64,000 nt of DNA from an uncultured Sphingomonadaceae bacterium (GTDB taxonomy: Bacteria > Pseudomonadota > Alphaproteobacteria > Sphingomonadales > Sphingomonadaceae), in the NCBI GenBank assembly GCA_947258815.1, contig CAMYJW010000030.1:558001-622000 (forward strand), given 5' to 3'. Made by a program: the position numbers and the translations under genes. This document shows, piece after piece, positions 8,805 to 17,493 of the stretch (position 1 is the stretch's first letter; every line of letters starts with the position of its first letter). The notes under the pieces are model-generated. The model had not been told where the DNA came from, did not search any database, and worked only from the letters and a program-made list of their open reading frames with translations.

Positions 8805-9586
8805 TTGCCCTCACCTTCGGCTTCGGCGCTATCGAGGCTGAATTCTGGCGTCTGCTGTTTGTGATGACCCGTATCGGCGCTGCCATGCTGGCGGCGCCGC
8901 TGTTTGGCGCCAGCAGCGTTCCGCCGCAAGTGCGGGTGATCGCCACGGGGGCGATTGCCGTGCTGGTGTGCGGCTGGATGCCCGCGGTTCAGCCACCGCC
9001 CGCGCTGCTCTCGCTGGAAGGCATGCTGATCATCGCAGGCGAAGTGCTGGTCGGCCTGTCGCTGGGGTTTATTCTGCAAATTGCCTTTGCCACGCCAGTT
9101 CTGGCCGCCGAAGTGATCGGCGGATCGCTGGGGATGAGCATGGCCACTGCGGTCGATCCCAACAGCGGCGCGCAGTCCCCCGCGCTTGGCCAGTATTTCA
9201 CCGTGCTGATGACACTGGTGTTTCTGGCGCTTGGCGCGCACCTGCACTGGATCGCGCTGGTGCTGGAAAGCTACCGCGCGTTCCCGCCCGGAGAAACCTG
9301 GATCGGCACCGATCGCATCGCACAGACAATCGAATTTGGCGGAACGATGTTCGCCACGGCGGTTGCCATCGCGCTGCCGGTTTCGCTGGTCTTGCTGCTG
9401 GTCCAGATGCTTACCGGCGTGCTCAGCCGCTCCGCACCATCGCTTAACCTGTTCGCGCTTGGCCTGCCCGCAGGCGTGCTCGCAGGCATTGCCGCGCTGA
9501 TCGTTTCCGCGCCGATATTCACCGATCAGATGATCGATTTGTCGGCCACGGCGATCGATACCGCCGGAAGGTTTTTGCGACCATGA
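8801..9586 (+). CDS. fliR: Flagellar export gate protein FliR
   Basis: FliR is the single-copy gate subunit combining FliP-like and FliQ-like parts. The 261-residue protein is strongly hydrophobic with about six membrane segments and contains RIGAAMLAAPLFGASSVPPQVRV and the GGSLGMSMATAVDP loop typical of FliR. A GTG at 8801 that overlaps the fliQ stop is preferred; a longer frame would run across most of fliQ. The 3' end overlaps flhB by four bases. Confidence 0.95.
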   Translation: MIALTFGFGAIEAEFWRLLFVMTRIGAAMLAAPLFGASSVPPQVRVIATGAIAVLVCGWMPAVQPPPALLSLEGMLIIAGEVLVGLSLGFILQIAFATPVLAAEVIGGSLGMSMATAVDPNSGAQSPALGQYFTVLMTLVFLALGAHLHWIALVLESYRAFPPGETWIGTDRIAQTIEFGGTMFATAVAIALPVSLVLLLVQMLTGVLSRSAPSLNLFALGLPAGVLAGIAALIVSAPIFTDQMIDLSATAIDTAGRFLRP

Positions 9587-10722
9587 GCGAGAAGAACGGC
9601 GAAAAGAATTTCGCGCCAACCGCCAAACGCAAGAAGGACGCGGCGCAAAAAGGCGATGTTCTTCGATCAAAGGAAATGGCAACGGCAGCCGCGATCATGA
9701 TCGGCGCAACTTGGCTGCTGATCGTCGGACCGTGGATGCTGGAAAGCCTTTCAGAAGCCATGCTGGCAAGTTTTCGCTGGGATATTGCCGCGCTGGAAAA
9801 CTTCGCGCCGGGCAAACTGCTGCGGCTGGCGCTGATCGCCGTGCTGCCACCAATTATGATCCTTGGCGCGCTGGTCATCACCGCGTCGCTGATATCGCAA
9901 CTGGGCTTTGGCACCGGGCTGTGGGTTCCCAAGAACCTGAAGCCCAAGGGATCGCGGCTCAACCCGCTGTCCGGCCTCAAGCGCATGTTCGGGCCCAACG
10001 GCCTCATCGAAATGACCAAGGGCCTTGCCAAGATCGGCCTGCTTGGCGCGATTGCATTTGCCTGGGGACAAGGCCGGCTGGAAACGCTGACCGGGCTTGG
10101 GCGCGGCAATCTCAACGCGCAGCTCACGTATGGCTGGCACGCGATGATAACCCTGCTGTTCGCGCTGGGCGCGGGGCTGGTGATCATCGCGCTTGTCGAT
10201 CTGCCGGTGCAGTGGTTTCGCCGCAACCTGCGCCTCAAGATGACCCATCAGGAAATGCGCGACGAGCACAAGGAATCCGATGGCTCGCCCGAACGCAAGG
10301 CCGCGATCCGCGATCGCCAGCGCAAAGTGGCGATGGGTGGCATCGGCCCGGCAATGCGCGAAGCCCAGTTCGTCATCACCAACCCGACCCATTTCTCCGT
10401 CGCGCTGGCCTACGATCCCGAAAAGTCTTACGCGCCGGTCGTCGTCGCCAAGGGACGCGGCGAAAAGGCGCTTGCCATGCGCGAACTTGCCGCAGAACTG
10501 GAATTGCCGGTTCTGGAATATCCCGCGCTTGCCCGCTCGGTCTATTTCACCACGCAGGAACGCCAGGCGATCCGCGAAGAACTGTATGTCGCGGTGGCCA
10601 GCGTGCTGGCATTCGTGCTTTCACTGAAACGCGGCGAAAAACCCGCACGACCGATCGTCGACATTCCGGCAACGGTGCGCTTCGATACCGACGGCAGGCC
10701 CGATCCCGGATCGGGCGCTTAA
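9583..10722 (+). CDS. flhB: Flagellar export switch protein FlhB
   Basis: FlhB controls the substrate-specificity switch of export after autocleavage. The 379-residue protein has the basic N-terminus with KTxRK-like APTAKRKKDAAQKGDVLRSKE, four transmembrane helices between about residues 30 and 210, and the cytoplasmic domain with the autocleavage motif NPTH at residues 267-270. Downstream VVVAKGRGEKAL is also conserved. It overlaps fliR and ends the export-gate block. FlhA is not in the window. Confidence 0.98.
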   Translation: MSEKNGEKNFAPTAKRKKDAAQKGDVLRSKEMATAAAIMIGATWLLIVGPWMLESLSEAMLASFRWDIAALENFAPGKLLRLALIAVLPPIMILGALVITASLISQLGFGTGLWVPKNLKPKGSRLNPLSGLKRMFGPNGLIEMTKGLAKIGLLGAIAFAWGQGRLETLTGLGRGNLNAQLTYGWHAMITLLFALGAGLVIIALVDLPVQWFRRNLRLKMTHQEMRDEHKESDGSPERKAAIRDRQRKVAMGGIGPAMREAQFVITNPTHFSVALAYDPEKSYAPVVVAKGRGEKALAMRELAAELELPVLEYPALARSVYFTTQERQAIREELYVAVASVLAFVLSLKRGEKPARPIVDIPATVRFDTDGRPDPGSGA

Positions 10723-10752
10723 AAGCCCGGCAAGCGCGTCGTTCTTGAAAGC

Positions 10753-12189
10753 ATGGAAACCGAAAACACAGCCCACTCCGCCACGCGCGGTCTGATCACC
10801 GCGCTTGGTGCGGGCAGCGGGGTCGATATGGCATCGCTTGCCAGCGATATCGCCGCCGCCCAGTTTGCCGCGCGGGCAGACCGGCTTGCAGCCCGGTCCG
10901 AAACGCTCGAAGCGCAGATTTCTGCGGCTGCCAATCTCAAATCGATGATGCTCAGCCTCTCAACATCGCTGGGCGAACGCATTCGCGTGGGCGATCTGTC
11001 TCCGCAGCCCAACATCGCCAACAGCGCCGTCGCCAGCGCATCGCTTTCCGGCACGCGCCAGCCCAGTGGCACGTTTTCGCTGGAAGTCACCGCGCTGGCG
11101 ACATCGCAAACGCTTGCAAGCGAGCCTTACAGCGCATCGACAGACCCGGCAGGCGCGGGCACGCTGACGCTGCGTTTCGGCACCATTTCCGTCAGCACAT
11201 TTACCGAAGACACCGGCAATCCGGCTGTCGACATCACAATTGCCAGCGGCGCGACGCTGCTGGACGTCGCCTCCGCAATCAACGGCGCAAACACGGGCGT
11301 ATCGGCCTATGTCGCGCAAACGGTGGATGGCGCGCAGCTTGTCCTCAAAGGCGAAGAAGGCGCAGCCAACGGGTTCATTCTCGAAGCTGCCGAAGATGCG
11401 GGCGAGCCGGGCCTTGCCAATCTGGCCTGGAACCCCGGCGTCGCCACCGGAGAACTGCTGACCAGCGCACAGGACGCCGCGTTCAGGGTTGATGGGCTGG
11501 ACATGACATCGCCCGGAAACACGGTGATCGATGCCATCCCCGGCGTCCGGCTGGATCTGAGCGCTACCAACGCCGGGGCGCCAACCGCAGTGACGTTTGA
11601 CGATCCAACCGCCGCGATCACCGGGGCGATGCAGGATCTGACCGCCGCACTCAACGAAATCGCCGCCGAACTGCGACTGGTAACCGAACCGCAGACCGGC
11701 GAACTGGCGCGGGACAGCGGCGCGCGCGCCCTGCAACGCGCGTTCTCCTCGCTTGCGGGCAGCATCGTGATACCCGGCGCAGCCGAAGGCACACCTTCAA
11801 CTTTGGCGGACCTTGGCCTTTCAACTCAGCGCGATGGCAGCTTTCAACTTGATAACGATCGCCTTGCCGCCACTCTCGCCCGCGATCCCGAAGCCGTTGC
11901 CGCGATGTTCACCACCGGCCTTCATGGCGTTTACGCAACGATAGACGGTATTCAGCGCAGCACTTCGGTTGCCGGCGATCCGGGATCGCTGTCAGGCTCG
12001 ATCAATCGCTATACCGAGCAACTGCGCAAGGTTGATGAAGATCAGGCCGAACTGGCCGAGAAACAGGAAGATACCCGTGCCCGTCTTGCTTCCCGATTTG
12101 CAGTCTCGGAAAGCCGGATCAGCGCGTCGCAATCAACACTGGCATTCCTGCAAAACCAGATTGCGATCTGGAACGGATCGGATAACTGA
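10753..12189 (+). CDS. fliD: Flagellar filament cap protein FliD (HAP2)
   Basis: FliD caps the growing filament and directs flagellin insertion. The 478-residue product shows the N-terminal HAP2 region (SGVDMASLASDIAAAQFAARADRL, about residues 20-45), an insertion-like middle with FliD_C features, and the C-terminal helical segment (RLASRFAVSESRISASQSTLAFLQNQI) that forms the leg coiled coil. It lies 30 bases after flhB with no obvious terminator, so cotranscription is likely. Confidence 0.95.
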   Translation: METENTAHSATRGLITALGAGSGVDMASLASDIAAAQFAARADRLAARSETLEAQISAAANLKSMMLSLSTSLGERIRVGDLSPQPNIANSAVASASLSGTRQPSGTFSLEVTALATSQTLASEPYSASTDPAGAGTLTLRFGTISVSTFTEDTGNPAVDITIASGATLLDVASAINGANTGVSAYVAQTVDGAQLVLKGEEGAANGFILEAAEDAGEPGLANLAWNPGVATGELLTSAQDAAFRVDGLDMTSPGNTVIDAIPGVRLDLSATNAGAPTAVTFDDPTAAITGAMQDLTAALNEIAAELRLVTEPQTGELARDSGARALQRAFSSLAGSIVIPGAAEGTPSTLADLGLSTQRDGSFQLDNDRLAATLARDPEAVAAMFTTGLHGVYATIDGIQRSTSVAGDPGSLSGSINRYTEQLRKVDEDQAELAEKQEDTRARLASRFAVSESRISASQSTLAFLQNQIAIWNGSDN

Positions 12190-12191
12190 TC

Positions 12192-12563
12192 GTGCATGCC
12201 GCGCATTCCCCCCAGGAAGCCTACCGCAAGGTGGAATTTGACGCACGCGTGGCCGGCGCGGATGGCCCGCAGCTGGTTTCGCTGTGCTATGAACAGCTGA
12301 TCAGCGCGCTGGGCACCGCGATCCATGCCGATGATGCGGGCGATAATCTGCTCAAAAGTCGATCGCTGACACGCGCGGTTTCCGCGATCACCGCCCTGCA
12401 ACTGGGCATCAGCGGCGATGACGATGTCGCAGGCGCGCTCCACCAGCTTTACGAAGCCGCGCGGCGATCCATTCTCGATTGCGCAGTTGCATTCGAACCC
12501 GGCACATTGCGCACGATCCGCAGCGATTTTGCGGAGATCAAGCAGGCCATGCAAACGGCCTGA
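12192..12563 (+). CDS. fliS: Flagellin export chaperone FliS
   Basis: FliS binds the C-terminus of flagellin in the cytoplasm and keeps it unfolded for export. The 123-residue helical product contains AYRKVEFDARVAGADGPQLVSLCYEQLI, matching the FliS N-terminal helix with its conserved LVxxCYExxI-type pattern. A GTG at 12192, two bases after the fliD stop, is the likely start. It is the last flagellar gene; flagellin itself is not in the window. A convergent LacI-type gene ends 30 bases downstream. Confidence 0.9.
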   Translation: MHAAHSPQEAYRKVEFDARVAGADGPQLVSLCYEQLISALGTAIHADDAGDNLLKSRSLTRAVSAITALQLGISGDDDVAGALHQLYEAARRSILDCAVAFEPGTLRTIRSDFAEIKQAMQTA

Positions 12564-12593
12564 ACGCAAAACCTGCCAAGCATAAAACGCGCT

Positions 12594-13649
12594 TCAAACC
12601 TGACAGGCAGCAACGGTTTCACGCTCAACCAATATAGCGGGAGCACAATGGCTTTCGCTCACCGGATTATCGGGATCGAGCAGCATCTGCGTTGCCCTGT
12701 GCGCCATTTCACGCATGGAAACGCGCACCGTCGTCAGCGCAGGCGTAAGTTCGCGAGCCAGCGGCGTATCGCCAAACCCGATCACCGAAAGCGCACCGGG
12801 AACCGCAACGCCCTTTGCCGATGCCGCCCGGATCAGACCGGCCGCAACAGCATCGCTGCTTGCCAGAATCGCGGTGGGCGCGGGGCTGATTTCCAGCAAT
12901 TCTCCGCCGGCTTTCAAACCCGCTTCAAAACCGCCAGTCCCACCCGCGATCAAGGCAGGGCCGCGATCAAGCTCAAGATCTGCCATAGCATCAAGATAGC
13001 CCAGTTCGCGCGGGGTGGCACATGGATCGTCTTCGGATGCGATAAACCCGATCCGCCGGTGCCCCTGTTCGGCCAGCCAGCGCACCGCGTTTGCCGCGCC
13101 CACCCGGTCAAGGCTTGTCATGCAGCCAAATCGCCCGGCGTTTGACCCGGCACCCAGCCGGACGGACCTTGCGCCATATTCCCACAACAAACCTGCCACT
13201 GCATGCGGCTGCGCCAGCGAGGGCATGAGGACGGCACCCGATGGCCGGTGCAGTTCCAGAAAATCACCCAGATTGCGCATGGCATTAGCTGCGCTGGCAT
13301 CATGGCGCACAACACACAGCGCATGAGGATGTCCGCCAAGCGCCGAAACCATGGCCGCCTGAACTTCGCTCAGAAACGGATCGAACGGATCATCATGCAC
13401 CACAAGAAACACCGGATTGGTTCGCCGCGCGACGGGTGCGTAAAGCTGGCGATCGGCAACAAAACCAAGCTGCGCGATCGCGTCGCGCACGGCGTTGTGT
13501 GCTGCATCGCCAAGCAGGGGCGATCCGTTCAGCGCGCGCACCACCGTCTTTTCAGAGACACCGGCAAGGCGCGCGACATCGCCAAGGCCTGCAGGGTCTG
13601 AATGCAGATCATCGGTGGTTTCAGAGTCAGGCGAAGGCATGTTCATCAT
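12594..13649 (-). CDS. LacI-family transcriptional regulator
   Basis: The protein has an N-terminal LacI-type helix-turn-helix (GLGDVARLAGVSEKTVVRAL, about residues 22-41) and a periplasmic-binding-protein-like sensor domain (about 75-340), as in LacI/GalR regulators of sugar or related uptake. Three clustered ATGs (13649, 13646, 13640) are possible starts; a longer frame upstream would cover the divergent promoter region and was rejected. It is divergent from the formylglycine-generating enzyme gene with about 97 bases between, so it may regulate that gene or itself. The ligand cannot be read from sequence. Confidence 0.85.
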   Translation of the reverse strand: MMNMPSPDSETTDDLHSDPAGLGDVARLAGVSEKTVVRALNGSPLLGDAAHNAVRDAIAQLGFVADRQLYAPVARRTNPVFLVVHDDPFDPFLSEVQAAMVSALGGHPHALCVVRHDASAANAMRNLGDFLELHRPSGAVLMPSLAQPHAVAGLLWEYGARSVRLGAGSNAGRFGCMTSLDRVGAANAVRWLAEQGHRRIGFIASEDDPCATPRELGYLDAMADLELDRGPALIAGGTGGFEAGLKAGGELLEISPAPTAILASSDAVAAGLIRAASAKGVAVPGALSVIGFGDTPLARELTPALTTVRVSMREMAHRATQMLLDPDNPVSESHCAPAILVERETVAACQV

Positions 13650-13746
13650 TCCAGATGATGCAGACCGGTGCGGTGCCCGTCCAGCAACAGCACATCGCTT
13701 TTGGACCCATTTGCGCGCCCCTCGCGGATCGCTTAGACGACACACG

Positions 13747-14787
13747 ATGTTTCGCCCCCGCCCCACCCCGGCTTTCGCCGTTGCTGCATGCGCTATGCTG
13801 TCTGCCTGCTCAGACAATGCCGAAAGCGGGAACCCGGCTGAAGAACAGCGTGCGGCAATCGTCTGCGCCACACCAAACGCCGAGCCAGTCAGGCTGGAAG
13901 GCGGCACGTTCGCGATGGGTCAAGACGATATCTATGCCGAGGAAGGTCCGGTGCGCGAAACGCGCGTGGGTGGCTTCTGGATTGATCGCCACGAAGTGAC
14001 CAACCGGCAGTTTGCGGCATTCGTCAAAGCCACCGGGTATGTCACCATCGCGCAAAAGCCGGTCAGCCCCGATGCATTCGGCGTGCCGGCGGATCAGATC
14101 CCGCCCCACCTGCTGTTGCCCGGCTCCGCCGTATTCACCGCGCCTGAAAAACCGTCGCGCAATTATGCCGACTGGTGGACATACGTGCCCGGCGCGAACT
14201 GGACCAAACCTTATGGCCCGGATGGCCCCGGTGCCCGCCCGAACGAACCCGTGGTTCATCTGGGCTGGGATGACATGACAGCCTATGCACGCTGGAAAGG
14301 TGGCCGCATGCCCACCGAAGCGGAGTGGGAATTTGCCGCCAGCGCCGGAAAACCATCTCCAGATGCCCAACCCGCGCCCGACAAGGCAAACAGCTGGCAA
14401 GGCGTGTTTCCTATGCGCAATCTGGAAACCGACGGGTTTAAAGAAATTGCCCCGATTGGATGTTTTGCGCCTGATACCAACGGTTTATATGATATGGTTG
14501 GCAACGTATGGGAAGTGACGGCTGATTATTACCGCCCCGGCCACGATCCCGACGATAACGACAATCCGCGCGGCCCTTCCCGGCAAGATGCGCGCGATCC
14601 GTTCAATCCCGGTCAGGCCAGCCGGGTGATGAAAGGCGGCAGCTATCTGTGCGCGCCCAATTATTGCCAGCGCTATCGTCCCGCCGCGCGTCAGGGCCGC
14701 GATCCCGGCATGGGCGCCAGCAATGTCGGCTTCCGGCTGGTCTATGACCGGATGCCCGATCGCCAGAGCCCGCCGGCTATTCCCTGA
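13747..14787 (+). CDS. Formylglycine-generating enzyme family lipoprotein
   Basis: Formylglycine-generating enzymes oxidise a Cys in type I sulfatases to the catalytic formylglycine using copper and oxygen. The 346-residue product starts with a lipoprotein signal (lipobox LSAC, lipidated Cys21). The mature part has GGTFAMGQDD, MPTEAEWEFAA, the FGE-specific SWQGVFP stretch and GLYDMVGNVWE. Both copper-binding catalytic cysteines appear to be present in GGSYLC-x4-C (Cys302 and Cys307), with the same five-residue spacing as human Cys336/Cys341. Many FGE-domain proteins lack these cysteines, so this one may be active. No sulfatase gene is in the window. The last 11 bases overlap the convergent TetR gene. 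Confidence 0.88.
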   Translation: MFRPRPTPAFAVAACAMLSACSDNAESGNPAEEQRAAIVCATPNAEPVRLEGGTFAMGQDDIYAEEGPVRETRVGGFWIDRHEVTNRQFAAFVKATGYVTIAQKPVSPDAFGVPADQIPPHLLLPGSAVFTAPEKPSRNYADWWTYVPGANWTKPYGPDGPGARPNEPVVHLGWDDMTAYARWKGGRMPTEAEWEFAASAGKPSPDAQPAPDKANSWQGVFPMRNLETDGFKEIAPIGCFAPDTNGLYDMVGNVWEVTADYYRPGHDPDDNDNPRGPSRQDARDPFNPGQASRVMKGGSYLCAPNYCQRYRPAARQGRDPGMGASNVGFRLVYDRMPDRQSPPAIP

Positions 14788-15526
14788 AGTGATCGGCGAC
14801 CACCGGCGAGACCGGCATTGAAAGCACGGTGGAGAAAATGTCGATCTGATCCGCAATCAGGACATGCAAAGGCCACACCCCTTTCTCCCGATCATGATAC
14901 CGCGCCCAGTTTACAAGCGCGCTCAGGAAAGCGTGCAACTGTAACAACAGCCTCTCGCGCACCACTTTTTCCGGGATTTCAGGCAGCTGATCGACAATCA
15001 TCTGAACTGCCTCAAACGTCGTGCTGCTCTGCGTTTGCGGCAGGCCCATACGCTGGCGCCCAAGCGGATGGCTGGTTTCAGGCAGCAGCAAACGGGCATT
15101 GAGAAACTGAAGCATGAACTGCGCATAGACATAGCGCCCGTCTGGCTCTTTCAGCTCGGTTATCGGCCAGACAAGGATTTTGACGAGCGTTCGGATATCG
15201 AGCGGTTTTCCGGCCTTTTGCGTCTCCACCAGAAGGGCCCTGCGGCGCTTTTCAATAACTGGCGTACGTTTGGAAAAAATCGCGTTGATGAGCCCGGTTC
15301 GGTCGCCAAAGTGATACTGCACCGCAACGGAGTTCGATTGCCCGGCGGCCAGGCAGATCGCCCGCAATGACGCGGCTTCTATGCCATGTTCGGCAAACAT
15401 CCGCTCTGCCGCATCGACAATGCGCGCGCGCGTTTCATCTGCGGGCGACCGGGATCGACCGCCTTCGCCATCGCCCTCCCCCGCAACCTCCGGTTCTGGT
15501 GTGGATGCAGTCAGATCGCCTCTCAT
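14777..15526 (-). CDS. TetR-family transcriptional regulator
   Basis: The 249-residue protein has a TetR N-terminal DNA-binding domain (about residues 32-80: TRARIVDAAERMFAEHG, then a helix-turn-helix ending VAVQYHFGDRTGLINAIF). A ligand-binding helical domain follows. Its start overlaps the stop of the upstream ABC substrate-binding protein gene (ATGA), so it is probably the last gene of the transporter operon and may control it. An N-terminal acidic/Gly extension of about 30 residues precedes the usual domain. The effector is unknown. Confidence 0.88.
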   Translation of the reverse strand: MRGDLTASTPEPEVAGEGDGEGGRSRSPADETRARIVDAAERMFAEHGIEAASLRAICLAAGQSNSVAVQYHFGDRTGLINAIFSKRTPVIEKRRRALLVETQKAGKPLDIRTLVKILVWPITELKEPDGRYVYAQFMLQFLNARLLLPETSHPLGRQRMGLPQTQSSTTFEAVQMIVDQLPEIPEKVVRERLLLQLHAFLSALVNWARYHDREKGVWPLHVLIADQIDIFSTVLSMPVSPVVADHFRE

Positions 15527-16767
15527 TGAAACAGCGTGTTGTGCCAGTTCTCGTCAAGCAGTTTGAGTTCGCCATTGCTGATGCGGGCGAACATCACCTT
15601 GTTCACGAACAGGCGATTATACGGCGGATCGTACTCCTTCGTCGTCGTCAGCGGCGGGATCATGTCGCCGGTATCGAGGTTTTCCAGGCTGCCCATGATG
15701 GCAAGCACATTCTCAGGCGAGAAATCCTGAACCTTTCTGGCTTCCATGGCGCGCGCAAACGTTTCGACCGCGATCCAGCCGCCTTGCGAAAACACGTTCA
15801 GCTTAGCGTCGGGCGCATGGTCTTTCATATCGGCCTTAAACTGCGTGTTCGACTTACCGCCGGTTTCGATCGGCCGGAACGGCGCGGAGACCAGCAAACC
15901 TTCCGCAGCTTCTCCAAGGCGTTTCACCATGTCAGGCGGCAATGCATTGATGTTAAGCGCCACCGGAACCGATTTTCCAGATACATGCAATGCACGCAAA
16001 AAACGGCCTGCCTGATCGGAATTCATGCCGATCACCATGCCATCTGCCCCGCGCGTGGCGGCGGCAACATAGCCTGCATAGTCAGGCGCGCCGATCGGCA
16101 CCAGAGTAAGCCCGAGGATCTTTACATCGGTTCCCGCCAGCCCGGCCGATGCAAAACGCTCATTGAGCGAACCTGCCGGACTATCGACGGAAACCAGCCG
16201 CAGATTTCGCGTGCCCTGCCCTGCAACCGCCTGCGCCGCGCCGGCGATCATGCCTGGTGAGCCGGATTGCAAAGGAAAAGCATTGGCGCTTGAAAAATCA
16301 GCCTGCGTTATTGGCAGATGGCCGATAGCCGCAATGTTGCCGCGCTCAAGCACCGGAAGAATGGATTCGCTGAAATTGGAATTGCTGCCCACCGATGCCG
16401 CAACTTTCTCGCGCACCGCCTGACGCGCGCATTTTGCCGCTTCGTTGGGATCGGCCTTGTCATCGCATGAAATCAGCTTGATCTGAAGGCCGTTGACGCC
16501 ACCTTCACGATTGATGCGCTTCACTGCCGCTTCCACGCCCGCCAGCGCTTCCGGGGTTGGGGTCGTATTGGCGGTATCGATCAGCTGACCGATAAACATC
16601 AGCTTGATGACATTGGCATCGTCACCGCTCGTTTCGGACTGGCCACACGCAGCCAACGCCAGCGACAGAAGCAGCGCGGTCACAATTGCAAGCTTGCCCG
16701 GTCGGGTGTGGCGGGTTTGTCGGATTGCGATGGGTTCTCTCCTCAACATCACGATATATTCATGCAT
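15523..16767 (-). CDS. ABC transporter substrate-binding lipoprotein (branched-chain amino acid/LivK type)
   Basis: The 414-residue protein is a type I periplasmic binding protein. After a basic leader it has a hydrophobic segment ending in the lipobox LAAC (Cys41), so it is probably an inner-membrane-anchored lipoprotein. The mature protein shows the LivK-like VKRINREGGVNGLQIKLISCDD block. It is the receptor for the fused permease/ATPase and LivF-like ATPase encoded just upstream in the operon. A downstream ATG at 16749 is an alternative start. In catabolic clusters this family often takes aromatic or terpenoid acids rather than amino acids, so the ligand is open. Confidence 0.88.
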   Translation of the reverse strand: MHEYIVMLRREPIAIRQTRHTRPGKLAIVTALLLSLALAACGQSETSGDDANVIKLMFIGQLIDTANTTPTPEALAGVEAAVKRINREGGVNGLQIKLISCDDKADPNEAAKCARQAVREKVAASVGSNSNFSESILPVLERGNIAAIGHLPITQADFSSANAFPLQSGSPGMIAGAAQAVAGQGTRNLRLVSVDSPAGSLNERFASAGLAGTDVKILGLTLVPIGAPDYAGYVAAATRGADGMVIGMNSDQAGRFLRALHVSGKSVPVALNINALPPDMVKRLGEAAEGLLVSAPFRPIETGGKSNTQFKADMKDHAPDAKLNVFSQGGWIAVETFARAMEARKVQDFSPENVLAIMGSLENLDTGDMIPPLTTTKEYDPPYNRLFVNKVMFARISNGELKLLDENWHNTLFQ

Positions 16768-16803
16768 CCGGTATCGCTGCGCATACTAGCGTGCGGACCG
16801 CGT

Positions 16804-17493
16804 TTAGCCAGCGCCCGTCAGGTAAGACGCTTCGATCTCGGTCAGCCGTTCGCGCAAGGCGCTGGCTTCACCTTCGATCACCACTCCGCCCTGCCCCAGA
16901 ACAGTCGCCCGGTCGCTGATCGCAAGCGCCTGGGAAACGTGCTGCTCAACCAGAAGAATAGCCAGCCCGTCATCCGCCGCCGCGCGTAAGGCCTTTAGCA
17001 GGCGCGCGGTCATCATCGGTGCAAGCCCCAGCGACAGTTCATCCGCCAGCAGAAGCCGGGGCTTTGCCGCCAGCGCCCTTGCGACGGCCAGCATCTGTTG
17101 CTGCCCGCCCGAAAGCAGCGCGGCGGGCCGATCGAGATGAGGTTCAAGCTCAGGAAAATAGGACAGCGCATCCGCAACGCTGCCACCGCGCAGGCGCAGA
17201 TTATCGCGCGCGCTCAGGCTGAAAATGAGCGAGCGTTCATCGGTGATGAACCCCAACCCGGCGCGCACCCGCAGATGCATCGGATCCGTGTTGAGCGCGC
17301 CAAACATCTCAACCCGGCCCGAGATCGCGGGCAAGGCACCGGCAAGCGTCAGCAGACAGGTGGTCTTGCCCGCACCATTGGGACCGAACAGCGAGACAAT
17401 TTCGCCTGCGGCAACCTGCAAATTCAGCCCGCGCACAACCGCACGTTCGCCATAACCGGCATGAAGATCATGGCATTGCAACTGCATCGTCAT
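16804..17493 (-). CDS. ABC transporter ATP-binding protein, LivF type
   Basis: This 229-residue cytoplasmic ATPase has Walker A GPNGAGKTT (about residues 38-46), the ABC signature LSGGQQQML, and Walker B LLLADELSLGLAPM, in the compact LivF arrangement. It would pair with the LivG-like ATPase domain at the C-terminus of the fused protein encoded immediately upstream (ATGA overlap). With the LivK-like lipoprotein downstream it completes a five-component Liv-type importer. Confidence 0.94.
   Translation of the reverse strand: MTMQLQCHDLHAGYGERAVVRGLNLQVAAGEIVSLFGPNGAGKTTCLLTLAGALPAISGRVEMFGALNTDPMHLRVRAGLGFITDERSLIFSLSARDNLRLRGGSVADALSYFPELEPHLDRPAALLSGGQQQMLAVARALAAKPRLLLADELSLGLAPMMTARLLKALRAAADDGLAILLVEQHVSQALAISDRATVLGQGGVVIEGEASALRERLTEIEASYLTGAG

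Noticed and set aside
12564..12650. Possible terminator between fliS and the LacI-type gene
   Set aside because: Only weak, interrupted complementarity was found and no T-run follows, so it was not annotated.
15367..16260. 297-residue plus-strand frame across the TetR/LivK region
   Set aside because: Both minus-strand genes are well supported; the plus frame shows no family features.
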